A stretch of DNA of 64,000 nucleotides from NCBI GenBank assembly GCA_035531675.1, contig DATKSL010000012.1:62001-126000 (forward strand), read 5' to 3'. The translations under genes were made by a program, and so were the position numbers. This document shows, piece after piece, positions 25,030 through 33,958 of this stretch. A model generated the notes under the pieces. That model was not told the DNA's origin. It saw only the letters and a program-made list of their open reading frames with translations, and made no database searches. Position 1 is the first letter of the stretch. The number at the start of each line of letters is the position of its first letter. This stretch comes from JAJPIG01 sp035531675. GTDB taxonomy: Bacteria > Desulfobacterota > Binatia > Binatales > Binataceae.

Positions 25030-28000
25030 TCAGGAGGCGACGCGGCGGCGGCCACCGAGTGCGCGCCGATCGTCGGTGTGCAGCGGAGTTGCGCCGGCGG
25101 CCTCGTACTGCTCGGGATGGCGCATCGCCAGCCATTGATGGAGCCGATCCATGTAGGTGTAGACCACCGGCGTGATGTAGAGCGTCAGGAACTGCGAGAA
25201 GAACAGTCCGCCGACGACCGCCACGCCCAGCCCGCGCCGCGCGTCGGCGCCGGGCCCGGAGCCGATCGCGATCGGCAGTACGCCGAGCAGCGCCGCCATG
25301 GTGGTCATCATGATCGGCCGGAAACGAATCATGCAGCCTTCGACGATGGCCGTGGCGGCATCGACGTTCTCGGTGCGCTGCGCGTCGATAGCGAAGTCGA
25401 TCATCATGATGGCGTTTTTCTTGACCAGCCCGACCAGCATGATGATGCCGACGAACGAGAACAGGTCGAGCTGCAGGCCGAACAGCATCAGCGTCAGCAG
25501 CGCGCCGAAGCCGGCGGCGGGCAGGCCGGAGAGAATCGTGATCGGGTGGATGAAGCTTTCGTAGAGGATGCCGAGCACCAGGTAGATCACCAGTATCGCC
25601 AGCACCAGCAGCATCCCGAGATTGCCGAGCGATGACTGGAAGGCCTCGGCGGTGCCCTTGTAGCTGGCGGTGATGGTGTCGGGCAGGGTATCGGCGGCGA
25701 CCTGCTTGACTTCATCGAGCGCTTTGCCGAGCGAGACTCCGGGCGCGACGTTGAACGAAATCGTAACCGAGGGAATCTGGCCGGTATGGTTGATGGCGAG
25801 CGGGCCGAGGTTGCGCTCGAGCCGGGCGAACGCGCCGAGCGGGACCAGGTTGCCGTTTTTCGATCGCACGTAGAGCATCGAGAGCGTGTCGGGGCGGTCC
25901 TGGAACTGCGGTTCGACCTCGAGGATTACCCGGTACTCCTCGTTGGAAGCGTAGATGGTCGAGATCTGGCGCGATCCGTAGGCGTCGTAGAGCGCATCCT
26001 CGATGGCCTGGGGCGAGACGCCGAGTTCGACCGCCTTGTCACGATCGATCGTGACATTGACCTGCGGATTGCTGACCTGCAGGTCGCTGTCGACGTCGCG
26101 CAGATCCCGCATCGCCTTCATCTTGTTTTCGAGCAGCGGCGCGTAGTGATAGAGCTGCTCGGTATTGTTGCCCTGCAAGGTCATCTGGTAGAGCGCGTTG
26201 GTGAATTGCGCGGTCATCTGGATGATCGGCGGGTTCTGCATGAAGGCCATGATGCCCGGAACCGAGGCGATCTCGGGCCTGAGCTTATCGATCAGTTGAT
26301 CGACGCTGAGCTTGCGCTCGGAGCGGGGCTTCAGATGGGCGAACAGGATGCCCGAGTTGGGCGCGCCGAAGTTGCCCTCCGCGCCGCAGCTCGAAAAGTA
26401 GGTTTCGACGGCGGGTTCCTTGGCGAGGATCGCGGCGATCGCTTTCTGATGCCGCACCATCGAATCGAATGAAATTCCCTGCGCCGCCTTGGTGAAGATC
26501 AGCAGCTGGCCGGTGTCCTCGCTCGGGATGAAACCCTTGTCGACGGCCGTGAACAGGTAGCCGGTGGCGATCACCAGTATGCCCAGCCCGGCCATGGTGG
26601 CGCGCCGATGGCGCATCACGAAGTTCAGGCTCACCCGATACGCTTCGAGCAAGGCGTCGAAAGCGCGCTCGGTCGCCAGGTAGACGCGGCCATGGCGCTC
26701 GCTTTGCGGCGGACGCAGGAAGCGGCTGCACAGCATCGGGGTGAGCGTCAGCGAAACGAAACCCGAGACCAGGATGGCGGCGGCGATGGTGACCGCGAAC
26801 TCGTGCAGCAAGCGGCCCAGCACGCCGCCCAGGAACAGCACCGGGATGAAGACCGCGGCCAGCGAAAAGGTCATCGAGAGGATCGTGAAGCCGACCTCGT
26901 GCGAGCCGTCGTAGGCGGCCTGCAGCACCCCCTTGCCCATCTCCATGTGGCGCACGATGTTCTCGAGCATCACGATCGCGTCGTCGACCACGAAGCCGAC
27001 CGACAAGGTAAGGGCGAGCAGCGAGAGATTGTCGAGCGTGTAGCCGAGCTGCCACATCACGGCGAAGGTTCCGATCAACGACATCGGCAGCGCCAGGCTG
27101 GGGATGATGGTGGCGGAGAGGTTGCGCAGAAAAATGAAGATCACCATCACCACCAGGAACACGGTCAGCACCAGGGTGAACTGAACGTCGTCGACCGAGG
27201 AGCGGATGGTCTCCGAGCGATCGTACAGCGTGCTGAGCCTGATCGCGGCTGGCAGCTCGGCGCGGAAGGCCGGCAGGATCTTGCGGATATTGTTGATGAC
27301 CTCGACGGTGTTGGTGCCGGGCTGGCGTTCGATGCCGAGCACGATGCCGCGGTTGCCGTCCACCCAGCCCGCGACCTTGTCGTTCTCGACGCTGTCGAGC
27401 ACGCGGCCCAGGTCGCCGAGCCGCACCGGCGCGCCGTTGCGATAGGCCACGATCAGCGGCCGGTAGGCGGCCGCGTCAAAGAGCTGTCCGTTGGCGCGAA
27501 CCGTGAACGCCTGATGCATCCCGTACAGCGTGCCGGTCGGCAGGTCGACGTTGCTGGCCTGGACCGCCTGCGCGACCTCGTCGATGCCGATGTTGTGGGC
27601 GGCCAGCGCGCGCGGGTCGACCTGCACCCGCACGGCGTACTTCTGGGCGCCATAAACCTGGACCTGCGCCACCCCGTTGACCATCGAGATGCGCTCGGCG
27701 AGCTGGGTCTCGGCGTATGAGTCGACGGTCGACAGCGGCAGCGTGGCGGAGGACAGGCCGAGGTAGAGAATCGCCTTGTCGGCCGGATTGACCTTTTGAT
27801 AGGTCGGCGGCGTCGGCATCCCTTGCGGCAGTTGCCCGGTGGCCTGCGCGATGGCGGCCTGGACGTCCTGCGCGGCGGCGTCGATATCGCGGCTCAGATT
27901 GAACTGCAGCGAGATCGTGGTCGAGCCCTGGATGCTCGACGAGGTCATCGAGTCGATGCCGGCGATGGTCGAGAACTGTTTCTCGAGCGGCAGCGCCACC

Positions 28001-28185
28001 GACGACGCCATCGTCTCCGGGCTGGCGCCGGGGAGCTGTGCCTCGACCACGATGACCGGGAAATCGACGTTGGGTAGATCGCTGACCGGAAGATAGCGGT
28101 AGGCGATGAGCCCGAAGGCGACGATCGCCAGCGACAGCAGCGTGGTCATCACCGGGCGGCGGATGAAGAGGTCGGAGATACTCAT
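25030..28185 (-). CDS. RND multidrug efflux transporter, MdtB/MdtC (AcrB) type
   Basis: 1051 residues, the normal length of a hydrophobe/amphiphile RND pump. The N-terminal cytoplasmic start DLFIRRPVMTTLL is followed by the first membrane helix. The two large periplasmic loops and twelve membrane helices are in the usual order. The proton-relay pair lies in VGFVVDDAIVMLEN in the fourth helix; the second half carries the matching VGLVKKNAIMMIDFA. It exports toxic hydrophobic compounds and works with the periplasmic adaptor encoded 13 bases upstream and an outer-membrane TolC-like channel not seen here. The end is convergent with the methyltransferase at 24982. Location next to catabolic genes may protect against toxic aromatics (inference). 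Confidence 0.95.
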   Translation of the reverse strand: MSISDLFIRRPVMTTLLSLAIVAFGLIAYRYLPVSDLPNVDFPVIVVEAQLPGASPETMASSVALPLEKQFSTIAGIDSMTSSSIQGSTTISLQFNLSRDIDAAAQDVQAAIAQATGQLPQGMPTPPTYQKVNPADKAILYLGLSSATLPLSTVDSYAETQLAERISMVNGVAQVQVYGAQKYAVRVQVDPRALAAHNIGIDEVAQAVQASNVDLPTGTLYGMHQAFTVRANGQLFDAAAYRPLIVAYRNGAPVRLGDLGRVLDSVENDKVAGWVDGNRGIVLGIERQPGTNTVEVINNIRKILPAFRAELPAAIRLSTLYDRSETIRSSVDDVQFTLVLTVFLVVMVIFIFLRNLSATIIPSLALPMSLIGTFAVMWQLGYTLDNLSLLALTLSVGFVVDDAIVMLENIVRHMEMGKGVLQAAYDGSHEVGFTILSMTFSLAAVFIPVLFLGGVLGRLLHEFAVTIAAAILVSGFVSLTLTPMLCSRFLRPPQSERHGRVYLATERAFDALLEAYRVSLNFVMRHRRATMAGLGILVIATGYLFTAVDKGFIPSEDTGQLLIFTKAAQGISFDSMVRHQKAIAAILAKEPAVETYFSSCGAEGNFGAPNSGILFAHLKPRSERKLSVDQLIDKLRPEIASVPGIMAFMQNPPIIQMTAQFTNALYQMTLQGNNTEQLYHYAPLLENKMKAMRDLRDVDSDLQVSNPQVNVTIDRDKAVELGVSPQAIEDALYDAYGSRQISTIYASNEEYRVILEVEPQFQDRPDTLSMLYVRSKNGNLVPLGAFARLERNLGPLAINHTGQIPSVTISFNVAPGVSLGKALDEVKQVAADTLPDTITASYKGTAEAFQSSLGNLGMLLVLAILVIYLVLGILYESFIHPITILSGLPAAGFGALLTLMLFGLQLDLFSFVGIIMLVGLVKKNAIMMIDFAIDAQRTENVDAATAIVEGCMIRFRPIMMTTMAALLGVLPIAIGSGPGADARRGLGVAVVGGLFFSQFLTLYITPVVYTYMDRLHQWLAMRHPEQYEAAGATPLHTDDRRALGGRRRVAS

Positions 28186-28198
28186 GGATCGGAGCGGC

Positions 28199-29347
28199 TC
28201 ACGAGGCCGCGGCCGGCGGACTCTCTATCGAACTCTTGATACGAACCTTGGCCCCGGGCATCAGCCGCAACTGGCCGTCGGTCACCACCTTCTCGCCCTT
28301 GTGGAGCCCCCGTTCGATAATCACTTCGCCGTTGAACGAGTCGCCGACCACCACCGGCCGGGTCTCCGCCGTCATCTGGCCGTCGATGACATAAACATAC
28401 TGACCGATCTGCCCGGTCTGGATCGCCTGGGCGGGCACTACCAAGGCGTCGGGATGCTCGCCGAGCGTCAGCCAGACGTCGACGAACGCGCCCGGCCAGA
28501 GCTGTTCGTTCTGGTTCGGGAACAGACCTTTGAGTGCGATCATCCCGGTGCTCGCGTCGACGGTATTGTCGACGAAGCTCAGGACGCCGTGCACGAGATC
28601 CTGCTTCTGGTTGGGCGGCGCGGCGGTGACCTGGAGCTGATGCTCGGTCATAGATCTTTGAACCACGCCCAGCGTCTGCTCAGGCAGCGAGAAGTCCACA
28701 TAGATCGGCCGGACCTGGTTGATAACGACCATAATACCCGAAGCGTCGTTGGCTTTGACCAGGTTGCCGGCGTGAAGTTTCAGGTCGCCGGTGCGGCCGT
28801 CGAGCGGCGAATAGATCTTCGTGTAGGAGAGATTGAGCTTGGCCGTGTCGACCATCGCCTGGTCAGCCGCCACCGTCGCGCGCATCGCCGCGGCCGTCGC
28901 ATGCGCCTGATCCGACTGTTCCCGCGATCCGACCCCCTCCTTGAGGAGATAGGCGTAACGGCGCTCGTCGGTATTAGCCTGGACCATCTGGGCGCGGTCG
29001 CGAGCCATCTGCGCTTCGGCCTGCTCGAGCGCGGCCTGAAACGGCCGGGGATCGATGGTGAAGAGCAGTTGCCCCTGCTTGACCTCGTCGCCCTGTTTGA
29101 AATGTACCGCGTCGAGCCGCCCGTCGATGCGCGACTCGACCGAGACCGTCGAGTAGGCCTCGACCGTGCCGATCGCATGGACTTCGTAGGGGACGGTCTT
29201 CTGCTCGACCGGCGCAACGATCACCGGCACCACCGGCCCGGCGAATTTCGCCTGTTTGACGGCTCCGCCGCGGCATCCCGCGACCATCGCGATCGCCGCT
29301 AGCGCGACGGCCCCGGCGAGGCAGAGTAAGGAACGCTCTGAGGTCAT
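28199..29347 (-). CDS. RND efflux periplasmic adaptor (membrane fusion) lipoprotein, MdtA type
   Basis: 382 residues from ATG 29347. A lipoprotein signal peptide runs to the lipobox VAGC, Cys at about 25. Residues 40-110 form the lipoyl/barrel-sandwich start (VEAYSTVSVESRIDGRLDAVHFKQGDEVKQGQLLFTID), then a coiled-coil hairpin (about 85-150), the second barrel half, and a beta-barrel domain. It bridges the RND pump and an outer-membrane channel. A longer reading to 29434 would hide the signal peptide and is rejected. The transporter gene follows 13 bases later, so the two form an operon. Confidence 0.94.
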   Translation of the reverse strand: MTSERSLLCLAGAVALAAIAMVAGCRGGAVKQAKFAGPVVPVIVAPVEQKTVPYEVHAIGTVEAYSTVSVESRIDGRLDAVHFKQGDEVKQGQLLFTIDPRPFQAALEQAEAQMARDRAQMVQANTDERRYAYLLKEGVGSREQSDQAHATAAAMRATVAADQAMVDTAKLNLSYTKIYSPLDGRTGDLKLHAGNLVKANDASGIMVVINQVRPIYVDFSLPEQTLGVVQRSMTEHQLQVTAAPPNQKQDLVHGVLSFVDNTVDASTGMIALKGLFPNQNEQLWPGAFVDVWLTLGEHPDALVVPAQAIQTGQIGQYVYVIDGQMTAETRPVVVGDSFNGEVIIERGLHKGEKVVTDGQLRLMPGAKVRIKSSIESPPAAAS

Positions 29348-29480
29348 CCTGTTTTCGGCTGTCTGGCGCGCTCGGGATGCGGGGCGGCACGATGCCCGGC
29401 TTCTGCCGGTCGGCGTTGACAGGCCGTCGACCATTCTACCAGTACCGATGGAGGCGGGGAAAATAGCGGTTCTGCGACGA

Positions 29481-30212
29481 TTATTTCCGCCCGGTATGGA
29501 TCGCTATCAGGCCGAAATTCAGGCGCTGATAGCCGACCGCGGAGAAACCGGCCTCCGCCATCATCCGCGCCAGCCGCCCGGCCTCGGGAAGCTCGCCCAG
29601 CGAGCGCGGCAGGTATCGATAGGCGGCGAAGTCGCCGCTCAGCGTCCCGCCGATCAGCGGCACGATACGGTTGAAATAGGCCAGGCTCAGCGGGCGCAAG
29701 ACGCCCGGCGGATGGGTCACGTCGAGGCAGGCGATGCGGCCGCCGGGCTTCAGCACGCGGTGGAATTCGCGCAGCGACCCCGGCAGGTCAGCCAGGTTTC
29801 GCAGCAGAAAACCGTTGACCAGGGCGCCAAAGGTGTTGTCGTCGAACGGCAGCGCGAGTGCGTCGCCGGCGGCGAATCCGATCCGGCTCGCGCTCCCGGT
29901 CCGGGTCGCCTTTTCGCGGCCGGCGGCGATCATCTCGATCACGAAATCGACGCCGACCACCGTCCGCGCCCCCTGGCGCACCAGTTCGATCGCGAGTTCT
30001 CCCGTGCCGGTCGCGACGTCGAGCGCCAACTCGCCCGCGGGTGCCACCGCGGCGACGGTCGCGCGCCGCCAGCGCCGGTCCATGCCGAAGGTCATCACGC
30101 TGTTGACGCGATCGTAGGCCGGCGCGATACGCGCGAACATCCGGCGCACCCATTCGGCCTTCTCGCCGGGCGCCTCGAACAGAGCGGGTTTTTTCCGCGG
30201 AGCCTGACTCAT
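29481..30212 (-). CDS. ubiE: Demethylmenaquinone/ubiquinone methyltransferase
   Basis: 243 residues. The class I SAM methyltransferase motif I is DVATGTGELAIELV, and the UbiE/MenG signatures are the start AEWVRRMFARIAPAYDRVNSVMTFGMDRRWR, the GRIACLDVTHPPG block and the final GLIAIHTGRK. It C-methylates the ring of demethylmenaquinone or the ubiquinone precursor in the quinone pool. Cytochrome bd and a quinone-oxidoreductase-like gene are elsewhere in the window, but this gene stands alone, divergent from the oxidoreductase at 30300. The N-terminal ten residues are lysine-rich and otherwise ordinary. Confidence 0.95.
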   Translation of the reverse strand: MSQAPRKKPALFEAPGEKAEWVRRMFARIAPAYDRVNSVMTFGMDRRWRRATVAAVAPAGELALDVATGTGELAIELVRQGARTVVGVDFVIEMIAAGREKATRTGSASRIGFAAGDALALPFDDNTFGALVNGFLLRNLADLPGSLREFHRVLKPGGRIACLDVTHPPGVLRPLSLAYFNRIVPLIGGTLSGDFAAYRYLPRSLGELPEAGRLARMMAEAGFSAVGYQRLNFGLIAIHTGRK

Positions 30213-30299
30213 GATCCGCCGCGATCATCGCGGTACGCCCGCGCCGGCGCAAGTCGTCGCGCTTCTCTCTCGCTCCCGGTTATGGAAGAAGATTAGGAC

Positions 30300-31280
30300 A
30301 TGAAAGCAATTATCTTTGATCGCCCCGGCGACGAATCGGTGCTGAAGCTCGGCGCGGCGCCCGATCCTCGTCCCGCTCCGGACCAGTTACTGATCAAGGT
30401 GAAGGCCGCCGGCATCAACCGCGCCGATCTGATGCAGCGCGAGGGGCGCTATCCGCCACCGCCGGGCGCCTCGGAAATTCTCGGCCTCGAATGTGCCGGC
30501 GAGGTCGCCGAGGTCGGCGCCAACGTCAAGGGCTGGCGGGTCGGCGATCGCGCGATGGCGCTGATCCCGGGCGGCGGCTACGCCGAGCTGGCGACGGTCC
30601 ATTTCGGATCGGCCATCCACGTGCCGCGCACGCTCAGCGACGAGGAGGCGGGCGCCATCCCGGAGGTCTACCTGACCGCCTTTCTCAACCTTTTTATGAT
30701 CGGCGAGCTTTCCAAGGGCGGCACGGCGCTGATTCATGGCGGCGGCAGCGGCGTCGGCACCGCCGCGATCCAGATGATTCGCGAGGCGGGGGGCCGATCG
30801 ATCGTGACCGCCGGATCGGATGAAAAGTGCGAGCAGTGTCTCAAGTTCGGCGCCGACGTGGCGATCAACTACAACTCCGGCCCGTTCGCGGCCAAGGTCA
30901 GGGAGGCGAGCGGCGGAGGCGGCGTCGAGGTGATTCTCGATATCGTCGGCATCCCGTATCTCGAACAGAATCTCGACTCGCTGATGCGCGGCGGGCGGCT
31001 GATCCTGGTCAGCCTGATGAAGGGCGCGCGCGGCGAAATCGATCTGAGCAAGGTCCAGCGCAACCATCTGCGGATTATCGGCTCGACGCTGCGCAGCCGT
31101 CCGGTCGAGGAGAAGGCGGCCATCATCGCGAATTTTCTGCGCCAGTTCGGGCCGGCTCTGGAAGCCGGGCGGATTCGTCCGCCGATCTATCGCACGCTGC
31201 CGATGGCCGAGACCGCCGAGGCCCATCGGATGATGCAGCGCAGCGAACACTTCGGCAAAATCGTACTGCGCGTCGCCTGA
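30300..31280 (+). CDS. NAD(P)H quinone oxidoreductase / zeta-crystallin-like MDR protein
   Basis: 326 residues of the medium-chain dehydrogenase/reductase superfamily without structural zinc Cys residues, in the PIG3/quinone-oxidoreductase branch: AGINRADLMQREGRYPPPPGA near the N-terminus and GLECAGEVAEVG. The nucleotide site is ALIHGGGSGVGTAAIQM at about 141-157. These enzymes reduce quinones or enoyl compounds with NADPH. AGGAC lies just before ATG 30300. It is followed 25 bases later by a SnoaL-like protein on the same strand, and is divergent from ubiE. Confidence 0.92.
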   Translation: MKAIIFDRPGDESVLKLGAAPDPRPAPDQLLIKVKAAGINRADLMQREGRYPPPPGASEILGLECAGEVAEVGANVKGWRVGDRAMALIPGGGYAELATVHFGSAIHVPRTLSDEEAGAIPEVYLTAFLNLFMIGELSKGGTALIHGGGSGVGTAAIQMIREAGGRSIVTAGSDEKCEQCLKFGADVAINYNSGPFAAKVREASGGGGVEVILDIVGIPYLEQNLDSLMRGGRLILVSLMKGARGEIDLSKVQRNHLRIIGSTLRSRPVEEKAAIIANFLRQFGPALEAGRIRPPIYRTLPMAETAEAHRMMQRSEHFGKIVLRVA

Positions 31281-31305
31281 CGGCGCGCCACAGGAGGTTA
31301 TCGAT

Positions 31306-31935
31306 ATGAGCGATCTGTCGTCGTCCGATCAGAAAGCGCTGCGCGAAGTCCTCGACCGCGACGCGATCTTCGACCTGGTGCGTCTCGAGCGCTTCTGGCG
31401 CGATCAATGCGAATGGGATCGGCTGCTCGCCGCCTACACCGACCCGTCGATGGTGCGGGTGAGCTGGTTCGAGGGCAGCGCGCGCGACTTCGTCGAAGGC
31501 TCGCGCAAGATGCATCAGCGCGGCGGCCAAAGCCGCCACGTGATCCTGCCGACCTATCTGCGTATCGAGGGCGACCGCGCGCTGGCCGAAAGCGTCGGCC
31601 AGGTTCATATCCGCGGCAAGCTCGAAGGGATCGAATACGATTTGATTGCGTACTGCCGTTTTCTGTCGCGGGTGGTACGGACCGCGGCCGGCTGGCGCTT
31701 CGCGACTTTCGAAGCGATCTACGATCACGACACCATCGCGCCGGTGAATCCCTCGGAGCGGCTGGCGATCGACGCAAAGAAGCTGGCCACGATGCGGCCG
31801 GCGTATAAGCTGCTCAGCTACACGCTGACGGCGAGCGGCTACCCGGTGAATCCCGATCTGCCCGGCGACGATCGCCCCGAGACGGTGAAGCCGCTCTACG
31901 AGGCCGCCGAGCGCTGGCTCAAGACCGGCAAATAG
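31306..31935 (+). CDS. SnoaL-like / NTF2-superfamily protein
   Basis: 209 residues with the SnoaL-like_4 pattern: an N-terminal RDAIFDLVRLERFWRDQCEWDRLLAAYTDPSM helix-loop, WFEGSARDFVEGSRKM, and a cone of beta strands with RHVILPTYLRIEGD. A C-terminal helix region of about 60 residues extends the usual fold. This group contains dehydratases, isomerases and many proteins of unknown role, and is frequent beside aromatic- and steroid-degradation genes. An AGGAGG ribosome-binding site makes ATG 31306 secure. Co-transcribed with the quinone-oxidoreductase-like gene. Confidence 0.85.
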   Translation: MSDLSSSDQKALREVLDRDAIFDLVRLERFWRDQCEWDRLLAAYTDPSMVRVSWFEGSARDFVEGSRKMHQRGGQSRHVILPTYLRIEGDRALAESVGQVHIRGKLEGIEYDLIAYCRFLSRVVRTAAGWRFATFEAIYDHDTIAPVNPSERLAIDAKKLATMRPAYKLLSYTLTASGYPVNPDLPGDDRPETVKPLYEAAERWLKTGK

Positions 31936-32078
31936 CAGTCAGCCGCCGCTGATGCCGTTGCGGGACAAGGCGTCGATCGCGAAAATTCGTGCGCGCCGGT
32001 TGTGCGAATCCTTGCCATATACGGCAGGATTACAGTTTCGTTTGAAAACATGGCCGGCACAGACACAACCGCCAACAT

Positions 32079-33938
32079 GTGATGCGATGCGACCAACCTA
32101 AACCCGGCGAATCGTGGCCGCCTGCCCGCCGAATCGATGCACTCGGGGCTGGCCGCGCTGGTCGCCCGGATGCGAGCTTGACCTTGCGCCGGACGCTTCA
32201 GATTTTTCGCATCGGGGTGATTCTGGTTGCGCTCGGGATCGCGGTCAGCGTCGGGCCGCTGCTCGCGGCGGGCGGCGGCAGTCCTGCTCCCAAGCCTGGG
32301 CAACAAGTCGCCGATGCGACTCCGCCGGCGGACCAGATCCAGACCCAGCTTCGCGCGCTGATCGAGGCCGGCACCCTGCCCGAATCGCGTTGGCCCGAGT
32401 TCACCGAGTCCCAGGCGCTGGTGCGGAAGTTCTACGCGGCCGGCGGCTACTCTTTGGTCTGGAGTCAGGCCGGCCGGCCGACGCCACAGGCGCTGGCGAT
32501 GATCGCGCTGTTCAAGCAGGCTCGATTCAAGGGGCTCGATCCGCAGGACTACGACGCCGCCAACTGGGACGGACGGCTCCGGCAGCTCCAGGTCTCGGCG
32601 TCGGCGTCCGATCTGACGAATTTCGACCTGGTGCTGACCTTCTGCACCATGCGCTATACCTCGGACCTGCATAGCGGGCGCGTCAACCCGCATCATTTCG
32701 AATTCGGGCTCGAGGTCGGCGGCTACACCTACGATCTGCCCGACGTTTTGCGCAGCCGGGTGATTCAGGCCGCGGACATCAACGCGGTGATGCGAAGCTT
32801 CGAGCCGCCTTACGCCGGATATCAACGGGCCGAGGCCGCGCTCGCCGATTACCTGAAGCTGGCCGCGCAGGGCGACGGCCCGGGTCTGCCGATACCGGCG
32901 AAGTCGGTGAAGCCGGGCGCGATGTACGCGGGGATGACGCAGCTCCTATGGCGTCTGCATCAACTTGGCGATCTTCCCGCGGCCGGGGGTCAGTTGGCCG
33001 CTCCGCCGACGAGCGCGGGCGCGCCGACACGATACGACGGTGTCGCGATCGAAGGGGTGAAACATTTCCAGCGCCGCCACGGGCTGGAGCCTGACGGCGT
33101 GCTGGGGCCGCGCACCATCGCGGCACTCAACCGTCCCTTGAGCTTCAGGGTCTTGCAACTGGCGCTGACGCTGGAGCGCTATCGATGGATTCCGCCGAAA
33201 TTTCCCCAGCCGCCGATCGTGGTGAACATCCCGGAGTTCCGGCTGCGCACGATGCGCCGGCAGCCGGCCAGCTTCCTGTCGATGAAAATCGTAGTCGGCA
33301 AGGCTTACCATCATCGCACGCCGGTCTTCGCCCAGGACATGCGCTACGTGATTTTCCGCCCGTACTGGCTGGTGCCGCTGTCGATTCAGCGCGACGAGCT
33401 GGTGCCGAAGATCCAGCGCGATCCGGCTTACCTGGCGGACAACGACTACGAGGTGGTGGACGACGCCAAGCAGGTGGTGACCGACGGCCCCATCTCCGAC
33501 GACGTGATGCGGGGTCTGCGCTCGGGCGCGCTCAGTATCCGCCAGAAGCCGGGGGCCAAGAATGCCCTGGGGCTCATCAAGTTCATCTTCCCCAATGCCT
33601 ACAATGTCTATCTGCATAGCACGCCGGCGCCGCAGCTATTCGCTAAGGCGCGGCGTGATTTCAGCCACGGCTGCATCCGGGTCCAGGATCCGGTCGCGCT
33701 GGCGGCGTGGGTACTGCGCGGGATTCCCGGCTGGACGGTCGAGAAGATCGAGGCGACGATGAACGATCCCGCTTACGATAATTTCAAGGTCAATCTGCCG
33801 AAACCGATTCCGGTGTTGATCCTTTACAGCACGGCGGAGGTCGAGCCTGACGGCGAAGTGCGGTTTTTCAATGATATCTACGGTTACGACACCGAACTCG
33901 AACGGGCGCTCGCGGCCCGCAGTTCAAACGCTGGATGA
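32079..33938 (+). CDS. L,D-transpeptidase, YcbB (LdtD)-like
   Basis: Up to 619 residues from GTG 32079. A hydrophobic signal segment occupies about 42-62, so the real start may be a TTG at 32178 or 32184. A scaffold domain follows, then a peptidoglycan-binding domain around 320-350 (GVKHFQRRHGLEPDGVLGPRT), and the YkuD catalytic domain to the end, with H530 and nucleophile C532 in SHGCIRV. The architecture and size match YcbB, which forms 3-3 cross-links in periplasmic peptidoglycan and can attach other molecules. It is alone on the plus strand, convergent with a glycosyltransferase gene. Confidence 0.9.
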   Translation: MMRCDQPKPGESWPPARRIDALGAGRAGRPDASLTLRRTLQIFRIGVILVALGIAVSVGPLLAAGGGSPAPKPGQQVADATPPADQIQTQLRALIEAGTLPESRWPEFTESQALVRKFYAAGGYSLVWSQAGRPTPQALAMIALFKQARFKGLDPQDYDAANWDGRLRQLQVSASASDLTNFDLVLTFCTMRYTSDLHSGRVNPHHFEFGLEVGGYTYDLPDVLRSRVIQAADINAVMRSFEPPYAGYQRAEAALADYLKLAAQGDGPGLPIPAKSVKPGAMYAGMTQLLWRLHQLGDLPAAGGQLAAPPTSAGAPTRYDGVAIEGVKHFQRRHGLEPDGVLGPRTIAALNRPLSFRVLQLALTLERYRWIPPKFPQPPIVVNIPEFRLRTMRRQPASFLSMKIVVGKAYHHRTPVFAQDMRYVIFRPYWLVPLSIQRDELVPKIQRDPAYLADNDYEVVDDAKQVVTDGPISDDVMRGLRSGALSIRQKPGAKNALGLIKFIFPNAYNVYLHSTPAPQLFAKARRDFSHGCIRVQDPVALAAWVLRGIPGWTVEKIEATMNDPAYDNFKVNLPKPIPVLILYSTAEVEPDGEVRFFNDIYGYDTELERALAARSSNAG

Positions 33939-33958
33939 GCGAAACACCGATGCCGGGG

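Noticed and set aside
26608..27720. A 370-residue plus-strand frame within the RND transporter.
   Set aside because: His-, Gln- and Arg-rich antisense of a conserved transporter; no start site or family.
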